Positions 1 through 6,085 of a stretch of 6,191 nucleotides of DNA are shown here, piece after piece. Origin of the DNA: an uncultured Anaeromassilibacillus sp. Its GTDB lineage: Bacteria > Bacillota > Clostridia > Oscillospirales > Acutalibacteraceae. The notes under the pieces were generated by a model. That model was not told the DNA's origin. It ran no database searches and saw nothing but the letters and a program-made list of their open reading frames with translations. The position numbers and the translations under genes are program-made. Each line of letters starts with the position of its first letter. Position 1 is the first letter of the stretch. Location: positions 1-6,191 of the forward strand of contig CAMFTQ010000046.1 of NCBI GenBank assembly GCA_945988865.1. The letters are read 5' to 3'.

Positions 1-861
1 CTCGGCGCAGTCGGCGGTCCCAAGTGGGATAAAATGGCAGGCAACAACCGTCCCGAGGCAGGTCTTTTAGGTATTCGCAGCGCTCTCGGACTTTTTGCAA
101 ACCTTCGTCCGGCTGTTATCTTTGAGCCACTCAAGGGAGCATCTCCGCTTAAAGATGAGATTATCGGCAACGGCTCACTCGATATTATGGTGGTACGTGA
201 GCTTACAGGCGGTATCTATTTCGGCGAGCGTGGCAGAAAAGAGGTTGACGGCAACCCTGCCGCTTATGATACAGAAATGTATTCAGTTCCTGAAATTGAG
301 CGAATTGCAAGAGTAGCCTTTGACCTTGCTATGAAAAGAAATAAAAAGCTGACAAGCGTTGACAAGGCAAACGTTCTTGAAAGCTCAAGACTGTGGAGAG
401 AAACGGTAATCAGAATTTCAAAGGATTACCCCGAAGTTGAGCTTAACCATATGTATGTGGATAACTGTGCAATGCAGCTTGTAAGAAATCCGGGTCAGTT
501 TGACGTTATATTAACATCAAACATCTTTGGCGACATTCTGTCAGACGAAGCTTCAATGATAAGCGGTTCTATCGGTATGCTTGCATCAGCCAGTCTTAAC
601 GATACACAAAACGGCTTGTACGAGCCTATCCACGGCAGTGCGCCCGATATAGCAGGACAGGGTATTGCAAATCCGCTTGCAACAATTCTGTCTGTAGCTA
701 TGATGCTTCGCTATTCTCTTAATCAGCCGAATGCTGCCGATGCAATCGAAAATGCGGTAAACAGTGTTCTGAACGATTACCGTACTCCCGATATTTACAC
801 AGAGGGAACAACAAAGGTTTCCTGCTCAGAGATGGGCGACCTTGTGTGCAAAGCACTTTAA
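1..861 (+). CDS. leuB: 3-isopropylmalate dehydrogenase, 5' end cut off by window
   Basis: The cytoplasmic enzyme oxidises and decarboxylates (2R,3S)-3-isopropylmalate to 2-oxoisocaproate with NAD+, the third step of leucine synthesis. The frame is open from base 1, giving 286 residues that begin [11 protein letters not shown]; the family is about 350-360 residues, so roughly the first 70 lie outside the window. Visible family signatures, numbered from base 1, are FANLRP (32-37), the [12 protein letters not shown] stretch (about 67-78), VDKANVLE with the catalytic lysine (120-127), [14 protein letters not shown] with metal-binding aspartate (about 181-194), and the NAD-binding [17 protein letters not shown] (205-221). 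The Asp in GSAPD is the residue that favours NAD over NADP in this family. The ATG at base 34 is internal and not the start. The stop at 859-861 is followed after 32 bp by the phosphatase gene, with no terminator between, so the two are probably cotranscribed. No frameshift is seen. Confidence 0.97.
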   Translation, partial: LGAVGGPKWDKMAGNNRPEAGLLGIRSALGLFANLRPAVIFEPLKGASPLKDEIIGNGSLDIMVVRELTGGIYFGERGRKEVDGNPAAYDTEMYSVPEIERIARVAFDLAMKRNKKLTSVDKANVLESSRLWRETVIRISKDYPEVELNHMYVDNCAMQLVRNPGQFDVILTSNIFGDILSDEASMISGSIGMLASASLNDTQNGLYEPIHGSAPDIAGQGIANPLATILSVAMMLRYSLNQPNAADAIENAVNSVLNDYRTPDIYTEGTTKVSCSEMGDLVCKAL

Positions 862-880
862 TAAATTTTTAGAAACGATA

Positions 881-888
881 GGGAGGTG
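881..888 (+). promoter_or_regulatory. Ribosome binding site for the CpsB-type phosphatase (sets a GTG start)
   Basis: GGGAGGTG is a near-perfect Shine-Dalgarno sequence ending 5 nt before the GTG at 894. It supports the GTG start over the next ATG at 909, which would remove the strand leading into the metal-binding HTH motif. Confidence 0.85.
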
Positions 889-893
889 TTACG

Positions 894-1607
894 GTGGAAT
901 TTTACGATATGCACACTCACATTCTGCCCGGAATAGACGACGGTTCAGAAACTGTTCAGAACAGTGTGCTGATGCTTGAGTGTTTAAAAAAGCAGGGTGT
1001 GACAAATGTCTGTTTTACCCCTCATATGTATTCGCAGGAAATAAGCGCAGACGATTTTTTGCGATTAAGACAAAGTGCGTTTGACAAGCTGAAACCGCAT
1101 CTGCCGGACGGAATGGAGTTTTGCTTAGGCGCAGAGGTGTTTGTGACAGATTATCTGTTTGTAAACGATAACCTCAACAGACTGTGCTACGGCGGAAAAA
1201 GGTATATGCTGACTGAATTTCCGTATAAATCACAATTTCAGGGCAGAAGCAACAGACAGCTTTGCAAGCTGATAAACGATTACTCAATAACACCTGTGAT
1301 ACCACATATCGAAAGATATCCTGCTTTGATGAAAAGCTACGAGCTTCGTCAAGAATTAAGAGAAATGGGAGTTCTTTTTCAGACAAATACAATTTCCTTT
1401 GAAAAAATACCTGCACGTTTAAAGCTTGGAAAGCTTATAAAAAACGGAGAAATTGATTTGTTCGGCACCGATGCACATTCCTTTGCACATAACACTCCTG
1501 AAAGCTATATGAAAACAATAGAGCTTTTGAAAAACAAGGGCTTAAAGAGGGATATTGAAGAAATGCAGGACGTAGCAAAGAGAATTTTTGTTCCTGTGGA
1601 GCTTTAA
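894..1607 (+). CDS. CpsB/YwqE-family PHP-domain protein-tyrosine phosphatase
   Basis: Members of this family are metal- (usually Mn-) dependent phosphotyrosine protein phosphatases that act in the cytoplasm, classically on bacterial tyrosine kinases controlling capsule or exopolysaccharide export. The 237-residue product has the usual length (about 240-255). It shows the whole PHP metal-site set: HTH (His7, His9) with LPGIDDGS just after, TPH (His44), AE (Glu81), HIERY (His138) and GTDAHS (Asp193, His195). There is no signal peptide or membrane segment. It starts with GTG behind a strong ribosome binding site. The gene lies 32 bp after leuB and converges on hisF. No tyrosine kinase, Wzz-like chain-length protein or glycosyltransferase gene is in view, so the usual capsule context is missing on the visible side. 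Family membership is secure from the motifs; the substrate is inferred only. A different PHP-family phosphoesterase role remains possible, so I give no gene symbol. Confidence 0.9.
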   Translation: MEFYDMHTHILPGIDDGSETVQNSVLMLECLKKQGVTNVCFTPHMYSQEISADDFLRLRQSAFDKLKPHLPDGMEFCLGAEVFVTDYLFVNDNLNRLCYGGKRYMLTEFPYKSQFQGRSNRQLCKLINDYSITPVIPHIERYPALMKSYELRQELREMGVLFQTNTISFEKIPARLKLGKLIKNGEIDLFGTDAHSFAHNTPESYMKTIELLKNKGLKRDIEEMQDVAKRIFVPVEL

Positions 1608-1627
1608 TGCAATATCAAGGTATCATC

Positions 1628-1666
1628 AAAAAAATAAGCACAGCGTTATTCTTCTACGCTGTGCTT
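1628..1666 (-). terminator. Intrinsic terminator after hisF, in the convergent gap
   Basis: Bases 1636-1646 pair with 1656-1666 as an 11-bp perfect stem (arms AAGCACAGCGT and ACGCTGTGCTT) around a 9-nt loop. On the minus strand the stem is followed, after one A, by seven Ts (A-run 1628-1634 on the plus strand), and it begins 5 nt after the hisF stop. That makes a standard rho-independent terminator for hisH-hisF. Read on the plus strand the hairpin is followed by only a short T run, so it may end the leuB-phosphatase transcript weakly as well. Confidence 0.88.
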
Positions 1667-1671
1667 TGCTA

Positions 1672-2427
1672 TTATAATCTGACTGAAATCCCCTCGTTAT
1701 TAAGGTATTCCTTTAGCTTTGGAATCGGAATTTCACCAAAGTGAAAGAGTGAAGCCGCTAAAACGGCGTCTGCCTTTCCGACTGTAAACGCATCCTTAAA
1801 ATGCTCCAATGCCCCTGCACCGCCGCTTGCTATAACAGGAATACCTACGCTTTTTGAAACGGCTGATGTCAGCTGTAAATCGTAGCCGTTTTTCTGTCCG
1901 TCCTCGTCCATAGAGGTCAAAAGAATTTCGCCGGCTCCTCGCTTTTCGCACTCAACCGCCCATTCTACAGCGTCTATGCCCATTGGCTTTCTGCCACCGT
2001 TTATATATACCTCCCAGCTGTCGCCCTTGCGCTTAGCGTCAATAGCGGCAACTACGCACTGACTGCCGAATTTGTAGGAAGCCTCGTTTATAATGTCGGG
2101 ACGAAGCACAGCCGCAGAGTTCACAGAAACCTTGTCAGCACCTGCTCTTAAAAGTGCGTTGAAGTCATCAACGCTTCTGATACCGCCACCGACAGTAAAC
2201 GGAATAAAAATAGAATTTGCAACTCTTTCAACTATATCAATAATAATATTTCTTTCATCGCTTGAAGCAGTTATGTCAAGCAGCACAAGCTCGTCAGCAC
2301 CCTGATTATCGTACTGCACAGCCGCCTCAACAGGGTCGCCTGCGTCTATCAGATTGACAAAGCTCATTCCTTTTACAACTCTGCCGTTTTTAACATCAAG
2401 GCAGGGTATAATTCTTTTTGCATACAT
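1672..2427 (-). CDS. hisF: Imidazole glycerol phosphate synthase, cyclase subunit HisF
   Basis: HisF takes ammonia delivered by HisH and converts PRFAR to imidazole glycerol phosphate and AICAR, linking histidine to purine synthesis. The product is a single (beta/alpha)8 barrel of 251 residues, the normal length. It opens [12 protein letters not shown], with the catalytic aspartates at Asp11 (CLDV) and Asp130 (AIDAKR). Phosphate-binding loops are FTVGGGIRS (about 77-85) and IASGGAG (about 199-205). A longer frame opens at a GTG at 2436. I chose the ATG at 2427 because it has a GAGGTG ribosome binding site, the GTG lies inside that site, and the ATG puts both aspartates at their canonical numbers. 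The hisH stop lies within the ribosome binding site, 10 nt upstream of the ATG, so translation is probably coupled. The sequence is close to the classical histidine-pathway HisF, which argues against the WbuZ-type paralogues of surface sugar synthesis. Confidence 0.97.
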   Translation of the reverse strand: MYAKRIIPCLDVKNGRVVKGMSFVNLIDAGDPVEAAVQYDNQGADELVLLDITASSDERNIIIDIVERVANSIFIPFTVGGGIRSVDDFNALLRAGADKVSVNSAAVLRPDIINEASYKFGSQCVVAAIDAKRKGDSWEVYINGGRKPMGIDAVEWAVECEKRGAGEILLTSMDEDGQKNGYDLQLTSAVSKSVGIPVIASGGAGALEHFKDAFTVGKADAVLAASLFHFGEIPIPKLKEYLNNEGISVRL

Positions 2428-2433
2428 TGTTGT

Positions 2434-2439
2434 CACCTC
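2434..2439 (-). promoter_or_regulatory. Ribosome binding site for hisF
   Basis: GAGGTG on the minus strand lies 6 nt before the ATG at 2427 and overlaps the hisH stop codon (2438-2440). It decides the start, because the GTG in the longer frame is part of this site and has no ribosome binding site of its own. Confidence 0.85.
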
Positions 2440-3049
2440 ATTTTGTCATATCGGCAAAGTTTTTAAGTATTTTAAGACCAACCTCACCGCTTTTTTCAGG
2501 GTGAAACTGTACAGCCATAATGTTACCCTTTTCTACAGATGCGTCAATCAAAGCGCCGTACTGCGTCTGTGAAGAAACTATATCTCTGTCCTTAGCTTTT
2601 AGATAATATGAATGAACAAAATAAACATAGGGATTACCTGAAATGCCCTTAAAAAGACCGTCGCTTTTTTTAATGTCAAGACTGTTCCAGCCGATATGAG
2701 GGATTTTTAAAGTGCCGTCAGACGGAATTTTTGTAATACTGCCCTCAAAAAGTGACAGACCTTTTTTGTTCGGACTTTCCTCACTTTCGGGGAATAAAAG
2801 CTGAAGTCCTAAGCAAATACCCAAAAACGGCTTTCCGCTTTTTGTAAAATCAATCACAGTGTCTTTAATTCCGTATTTTTCCATACTGTCAACTGTATCT
2901 CCGAAAGAGCCTACACCGGGCAGAATTGCACCGTCAGCCGAAAGAATTTTATCACGCTCATTTGTAACAAAAGCGTCACAGCCTAAAAATTTCAGAGCCT
3001 TGTAAACGCTTTGAATATTTCCTGCACCATAGTCAATAATAGCTATCAT
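2438..3049 (-). CDS. hisH: Imidazole glycerol phosphate synthase, glutamine amidotransferase subunit HisH
   Basis: HisH is a class I (triad) glutaminase that hydrolyses glutamine and channels ammonia through the HisF barrel. The product has 203 residues, normal for the family. It opens [11 protein letters not shown] and shows the oxyanion-strand PGVGSFG (44-50), the nucleophile elbow GICLGLQ with Cys79, the FVHSYY segment (144-149), and the FHPEKSG motif with His183 and Glu185, completing the Cys-His-Glu triad. The ATG at 3049 is preceded by GGAG at 8-nt spacing. It is the first gene of a two-gene minus-strand operon with hisF. In many bacteria hisA lies between hisH and hisF; here it does not. 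All catalytic residues are intact, so an active synthase pair is expected. Confidence 0.97.
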   Translation of the reverse strand: MIAIIDYGAGNIQSVYKALKFLGCDAFVTNERDKILSADGAILPGVGSFGDTVDSMEKYGIKDTVIDFTKSGKPFLGICLGLQLLFPESEESPNKKGLSLFEGSITKIPSDGTLKIPHIGWNSLDIKKSDGLFKGISGNPYVYFVHSYYLKAKDRDIVSSQTQYGALIDASVEKGNIMAVQFHPEKSGEVGLKILKNFADMTK

Positions 3050-3082
3050 AATATCTGCTCCAATGCTTATTCAGTTACACAT

Positions 3083-3111
3083 ATTTTACCACATTACAGC
3101 GGTAAATGCAA
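3083..3111 (-). promoter_or_regulatory. Sigma-A-type promoter of hisH-hisF
   Basis: On the minus strand, TTGCAT (3111-3106) is followed after exactly 17 nt by TAAAAT (3088-3083). A TG one base before the -10 box makes it an extended -10. Transcription would start near 3076, leaving a leader of about 27 nt before hisH. That is too short for a T-box or an attenuator, and none is seen. Confidence 0.75.
3085..3106. promoter_or_regulatory. Dyad TTTACC-N10-GGTAAA inside the hisHF promoter, possible operator
   Basis: Perfect 6-bp arms (3085-3090 and 3101-3106) are separated by 10 bp. They fill the space between the -35 and -10 boxes and touch both. This is the usual place for a repressor operator. 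The regulator is unknown; the assignment as an operator is inference from position and symmetry. Confidence 0.4.
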
Positions 3112-3148
3112 TATTTCTATCGTAAATTGCAGGAGTGTATAGAAAAAT

Positions 3149-3166
3149 ATTGTAAAAAGCTACAAT
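3149..3166. promoter_or_regulatory. Dyad ATTGTA-N6-TACAAT before the regulator promoter, possible operator
   Basis: Perfect 6-bp arms (3149-3154 and 3161-3166) are centred in the divergent region and end 5 bp before the -35 box of the rightward promoter. A site for the adjacent RpiR-type protein or another dimeric regulator is plausible, but nothing in the sequence identifies the binder. The region is AT-rich, so a chance dyad is possible. Confidence 0.35.
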
Positions 3167-3171
3167 GTTTA

Positions 3172-3200
3172 TTGAAATTTGCAAGTTTATGTGTTAAAAT
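3172..3200 (+). promoter_or_regulatory. Sigma-A-type promoter of the RpiR-flavoprotein-cmk run
   Basis: TTGAAA (3172-3177) and TAAAAT (3195-3200) are separated by exactly 17 nt, and a TG one base upstream makes an extended -10. The start of transcription would be near 3207, about 35 nt before the ATG at 3242. No later promoter or terminator was found between the downstream genes, so this may drive the whole run. Confidence 0.75.
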
Positions 3201-3231
3201 GAAACCATATCTATAATAATTTTTTAAGTCT

Positions 3232-3235
3232 GGTG
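3232..3235 (+). promoter_or_regulatory. Ribosome binding site for the RpiR-type regulator
   Basis: GGTG lies 6 nt before the ATG at 3242. The only upstream alternative, a GTG at 3233, is part of this site and has no good site of its own. The match is short, so the start is likely rather than certain. Confidence 0.55.
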
Positions 3236-3241
3236 TTTAAT

Positions 3242-4171
3242 ATGGTAACTCATTTATTGACAAGAATAGAAATGCAGATGCCCAAATTTTCAAAGGGACA
3301 AAAGGCGATTGCAAGATACATAGAAACTCACTACGATAAAGCGGCTTTTATGACTGCTTCAAAATTAGGCGAAACTGTCGGTGTTTCCGAAAGTACTGTA
3401 GTGCGCTTTGCCGCAGAACTTGGCTATGACGGCTACCCAAAGCTTCAGAAGGCTATGCAGGAAATGATACGTGACAAGCTCACCTCTGTTCAGAGAATTG
3501 AGGTAACGGCAAACAGAATAGGCGACAACAGCGTTCTTGAAAGCGTACTCAATCAGGACATAGACAAAATCCGCAGAACACTTGAAGAAACCTCACACGA
3601 GGACTTCAAAAGGGCGGTAGAGTCAATAGTAAATGCAGAGCATATCTACATTTTTGCAGTAAGAGCAACCTCGGCACTTGCAAGCTTTTTAGGCTATTAT
3701 TTTGAGCTTATTTTCGGCAACGTGCGTGTAATAAATACAACAAGCAAAACCACCACCTACGAACAGCTTTTCAGAATTAACGAAAACGATGTTATGATAG
3801 GTATCAGCTTCCCACGCTACAGCATTATGGCTGTTGACGCTATGAATTTCGCACGTGACCACGGCGCAGACGTTATAGCAATTACAGACAGTATGGTGTC
3901 ACCGCTTGTGTCTGCCGCCGACTCAATTTTGCTTGCCAGAAGTGATATGGCTTCGGTTGTCGATTCTCTTGTTGCGCCTATGAGTATGATAAACGCTTTA
4001 ATTGTTGCAACAGTCCTTGCAAAAAGAGAGGACGTCACAAAAACCTTTTATAAATTAGAGCAGGTGTGGCACGAGCAGGAAATTTACGCAAACAGGCAAG
4101 AGGAAGAAAAGGACGATATAAACAGCGACCTGGAAGATAACGCAAAGGAAAATCCGACAGATGAAAGCTAA
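3242..4171 (+). CDS. MurR/RpiR-family transcriptional regulator (HTH plus SIS domain)
   Basis: This family binds DNA through an N-terminal helix-turn-helix and senses a phosphosugar through a C-terminal SIS domain. The 309-residue product has the RpiR-type HTH at about residues 5-80, with the recognition region ASKLGETVGVSESTVVRFA near 39-57. A SIS domain follows at about 130-260 (HIYIFAVRATSALA near 134, GISFPRYS near 187, VIAITDS near 211, and the SPLVSAADSILL stretch). The last 30 or so residues are highly charged, rich in Glu, Asp, Asn and Lys, and probably disordered. The ATG at 3242 is preferred to a GTG at 3233 on ribosome-site grounds; the longer form would add three residues. The gene is divergent from hisH, and its 3' end overlaps the flavoprotein gene by 11 bp, so the two are translationally coupled. 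The family is secure, but ligand and targets cannot be read from sequence. No murQ or other sugar gene is in view. Confidence 0.92.
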   Translation: MVTHLLTRIEMQMPKFSKGQKAIARYIETHYDKAAFMTASKLGETVGVSESTVVRFAAELGYDGYPKLQKAMQEMIRDKLTSVQRIEVTANRIGDNSVLESVLNQDIDKIRRTLEETSHEDFKRAVESIVNAEHIYIFAVRATSALASFLGYYFELIFGNVRVINTTSKTTTYEQLFRINENDVMIGISFPRYSIMAVDAMNFARDHGADVIAITDSMVSPLVSAADSILLARSDMASVVDSLVAPMSMINALIVATVLAKREDVTKTFYKLEQVWHEQEIYANRQEEEKDDINSDLEDNAKENPTDES

Positions 4172-5399
4172 AAGTGTAACGGTAATAGGCGCAGGCCCTG
4201 CCGGTCTTATGGCGGCTATAGAGGCGGCTGTAAACGGCGCAGAGGTTACAGTACTTGAAAAAAATTCAATACTTAGCAAAAAGCTGCTCATAACCGGTAA
4301 GGGAAGATGCAACATCACAAACAACTGTGATATTGACACTTTTATATCAAACATACCGACAAACGGCAGATTTTTATACAGCGCAGTAAATGCCTTTACA
4401 CCGCAGGACGCAATAGAATTTTTTGAAAACCTCGGTGTAAAAACAAAAACGGAGCGTGGCAACAGAGTTTTCCCTGTTTCCGACAAGGCTTATGACGTTG
4501 CACAGGCTTTGCAGAAAAACGCAAGAGAGCTTGGTTGTAAAATAATACAGGCACAGGTTAAAGCACTTGTTATTGAGGACGGTGTGTTAATCGGCTGTAA
4601 GGATATATCAGGCAATATATATAAGAGCGACAGCGTAATCATCGCCTGCGGAGGTATGAGCTATCCGCTCACAGGCTCAACAGGTGACGGCTACAAGCTG
4701 GCTAAGCAGGCAGGGCATACAGTTACAGACCTGTCGCCCTCGCTTGTACCGCTTGAATGTCAAGAGAAATTTTGTAAGGATATGCAGGGACTTTCTCTTA
4801 AAAATGTCAGGGTTACAGTTTTCGACAATTTCTCAAAAAAATCCGTATATAATGATTTCGGAGAATTACTCTTTACCCATTTCGGATTAAGCGGCCCTAC
4901 AATTTTAAGCGCAAGCTGTCATATGAAAAATATACAAAGCGGTAAATATTCAATTATTATTGATTTAAAGCCGGCACTTGACGACAATCAGCTTGACAGA
5001 CGGTTACAGCGTGATTTTCAGGAGAATATAAACAAGGCTGTGTCAAATTCTCTGTCAAAGCTTTTGCCAAGAAAGATGATACCCGTTGTGCTAAAGCTAT
5101 GGAACGTGCCGTTTGACAAAAAGTGTAACGTCATTACAAAGGAAGAGCGTCAGCGATTAGTTTCTATATTAAAGAGCTTTACAGTAACCGTCACAAAATT
5201 CCGACCTATAGAAGAAGCGATTATAACATCAGGCGGAGTTAAAACGTCAGAGATCAACCCGAAAACTATGCAGAGCAAGCTTCTTGATAACCTCTATTTT
5301 GCCGGTGAGGTAATAGACGTTGACGGCTACACAGGTGGCTTTAATCTTCAGATTGCGTACAGTACAGGAGTATTAAGCGGCAGAAATTCCGCATTATAA
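4161..5399 (+). CDS. BaiN/HI0933-family FAD-dependent oxidoreductase
   Basis: This is a soluble flavoprotein of the HI0933/YhiN family (also annotated as aminoacetone oxidase-like or BaiN-like). At 412 residues it has the full family length. An N-terminal FAD-binding Rossmann motif, VIGAGPAGLMAA, has glycines 10, 12 and 15, and an acidic residue ends the second strand (VLEK, Glu33). The family signature GKGRCNITN spans 46-54. IIACGGMSYPLTGSTGDGY is at about 160-178, GELLFTHFGLSGP at 234-246, and the C-terminal FAD segment LYFAGEVIDVDGYTGGFN at 378-395. No membrane segment is seen. It starts inside the regulator gene (11-bp overlap), with an AAAGGA-like site 11 nt upstream, and ends 17 bp before cmk. 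BaiN of Clostridium scindens reduces bile-acid intermediates, but most family members are uncharacterised. A bile-acid role should not be assumed, as no other bai gene is visible. Confidence 0.93.
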   Translation: MKAKSVTVIGAGPAGLMAAIEAAVNGAEVTVLEKNSILSKKLLITGKGRCNITNNCDIDTFISNIPTNGRFLYSAVNAFTPQDAIEFFENLGVKTKTERGNRVFPVSDKAYDVAQALQKNARELGCKIIQAQVKALVIEDGVLIGCKDISGNIYKSDSVIIACGGMSYPLTGSTGDGYKLAKQAGHTVTDLSPSLVPLECQEKFCKDMQGLSLKNVRVTVFDNFSKKSVYNDFGELLFTHFGLSGPTILSASCHMKNIQSGKYSIIIDLKPALDDNQLDRRLQRDFQENINKAVSNSLSKLLPRKMIPVVLKLWNVPFDKKCNVITKEERQRLVSILKSFTVTVTKFRPIEEAIITSGGVKTSEINPKTMQSKLLDNLYFAGEVIDVDGYTGGFNLQIAYSTGVLSGRNSAL

Positions 5400-5416
5400 T
5401 TAAGGAGAGATAAAAT

Positions 5417-6085
5417 ATGCCAATAGCAATAGCGATTGACGGTCCGGCAGGAGCCGGCAAATCAACTATAGCCAGAGCCTGTGCAAAACGGCTTTCTTAC
5501 ATTTACGTTGACACAGGCGCATTATACAGAGCAATAGGACTTGCAGCTATGAGAAATAATATCGAGCCGATAGAGTCACCACAGGTTGACGAGCTTCTGT
5601 CACAGATAAAGGTAGAGCTTTCGTTCAACGAAAACAACGAACAGACTGTACTTTTAAACGGCGAGGACGTATCTGGACTTATAAGAACTCCCGAAGCGTC
5701 AATGACAGCAAGCAGAATTTCTGCAGTGCCGTCTGTCAGAGCGTATCTGCTCGATTTACAGCGAAGCATAGCAAAGCATAACAACGTAATAATGGACGGC
5801 AGAGATATAGGCACTGTAATACTTCCTGACGCACAGGTAAAGATTTTTCTGACAGCCTCACCGCAGGAAAGGGCTAAAAGACGTTATAACGAGCTTGTGC
5901 AAAAGGGAGCAGAGGTTACCTACAACGATGTTCTTGACGATGTTATTAAGCGTGATTATCAGGATTCTCACCGAGAAATTGCACCGCTCAAGCCTGCAAA
6001 GGACAGTGTTTTAGTAGATACCACAGAGCTTGACTTTGAGCAGTCGGTTTCAAAAATTCTTTCTGTAATTAAGGAGAAATTATAA
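5417..6085 (+). CDS. cmk: (d)CMP kinase
   Basis: The enzyme transfers phosphate from ATP to CMP or dCMP, recycling cytidine nucleotides for nucleic acids and for CDP-linked lipid synthesis. The 222 residues match the bacterial long-form family (about 215-230). The P-loop GPAGAGKST is at 9-17, VDTGALYRA at 31-39, the CMP-binding region with RTPEASMTASRIS at about 90-102, MDGRDIGTVILPDA at 126-139, and the lid region with KRDYQDSHREIAPLKPAKD at about 178-196. The ATG at 5417 has AAGGAG at 9-nt spacing. The stop overlaps the next ATG by one base (TAATG), so the two are coupled. The linkage to a probable lipid acyltransferase fits the common Clostridia order cmk, plsC, ispH, from general knowledge. 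All key residues are intact. Confidence 0.97.
   Translation: MPIAIAIDGPAGAGKSTIARACAKRLSYIYVDTGALYRAIGLAAMRNNIEPIESPQVDELLSQIKVELSFNENNEQTVLLNGEDVSGLIRTPEASMTASRISAVPSVRAYLLDLQRSIAKHNNVIMDGRDIGTVILPDAQVKIFLTASPQERAKRRYNELVQKGAEVTYNDVLDDVIKRDYQDSHREIAPLKPAKDSVLVDTTELDFEQSVSKILSVIKEKL

Noticed and set aside
1174..1416. An 80-codon minus-strand open frame
   Set aside because: It is antisense to the PHP phosphatase, which carries intact metal-site motifs on either side.
2093..2305. Short plus-strand open frames across hisF and hisH (also 2354-2572)
   Set aside because: They are shadows of the minus-strand his genes; composition is low-complexity Ser/Thr/Ala and no ribosome site is present.
1672..3049. 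hisH/hisF as WbuY/WbuZ-type surface-sugar paralogues
   Set aside because: HisF keeps both catalytic aspartates and long stretches typical of the histidine-pathway enzyme, and no sugar-nucleotide genes adjoin.
3050..3082. Possible histidine T-box or attenuator before hisH
   Set aside because: The leader from the predicted start of transcription is about 27 nt, too short for either, and no terminator or antiterminator pair is visible.
3212..3217. TATAAT as a second -10 box before the regulator
   Set aside because: No acceptable -35 hexamer lies 16-18 nt upstream and there is no TG extension; the box at 3195-3200 is better supported.
4055..4486. A 143-codon minus-strand open frame with hydrophobic stretches
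   Set aside because: It lies opposite the regulator 3' end and the flavoprotein 5' end, both with clear family motifs. Its hydrophobic look comes from reading charged and Ala/Gly-rich codons in antisense, and it has no promoter or operon context.
4161..5399. Bile-acid reductase role from resemblance to BaiN
   Set aside because: The family is broad and common in bacteria without bile-acid metabolism, and no other bai gene is in the window.
5503..5814. A 103-codon minus-strand open frame
   Set aside because: It is entirely antisense to cmk, whose motifs run through this interval without a break; no recognisable protein features.
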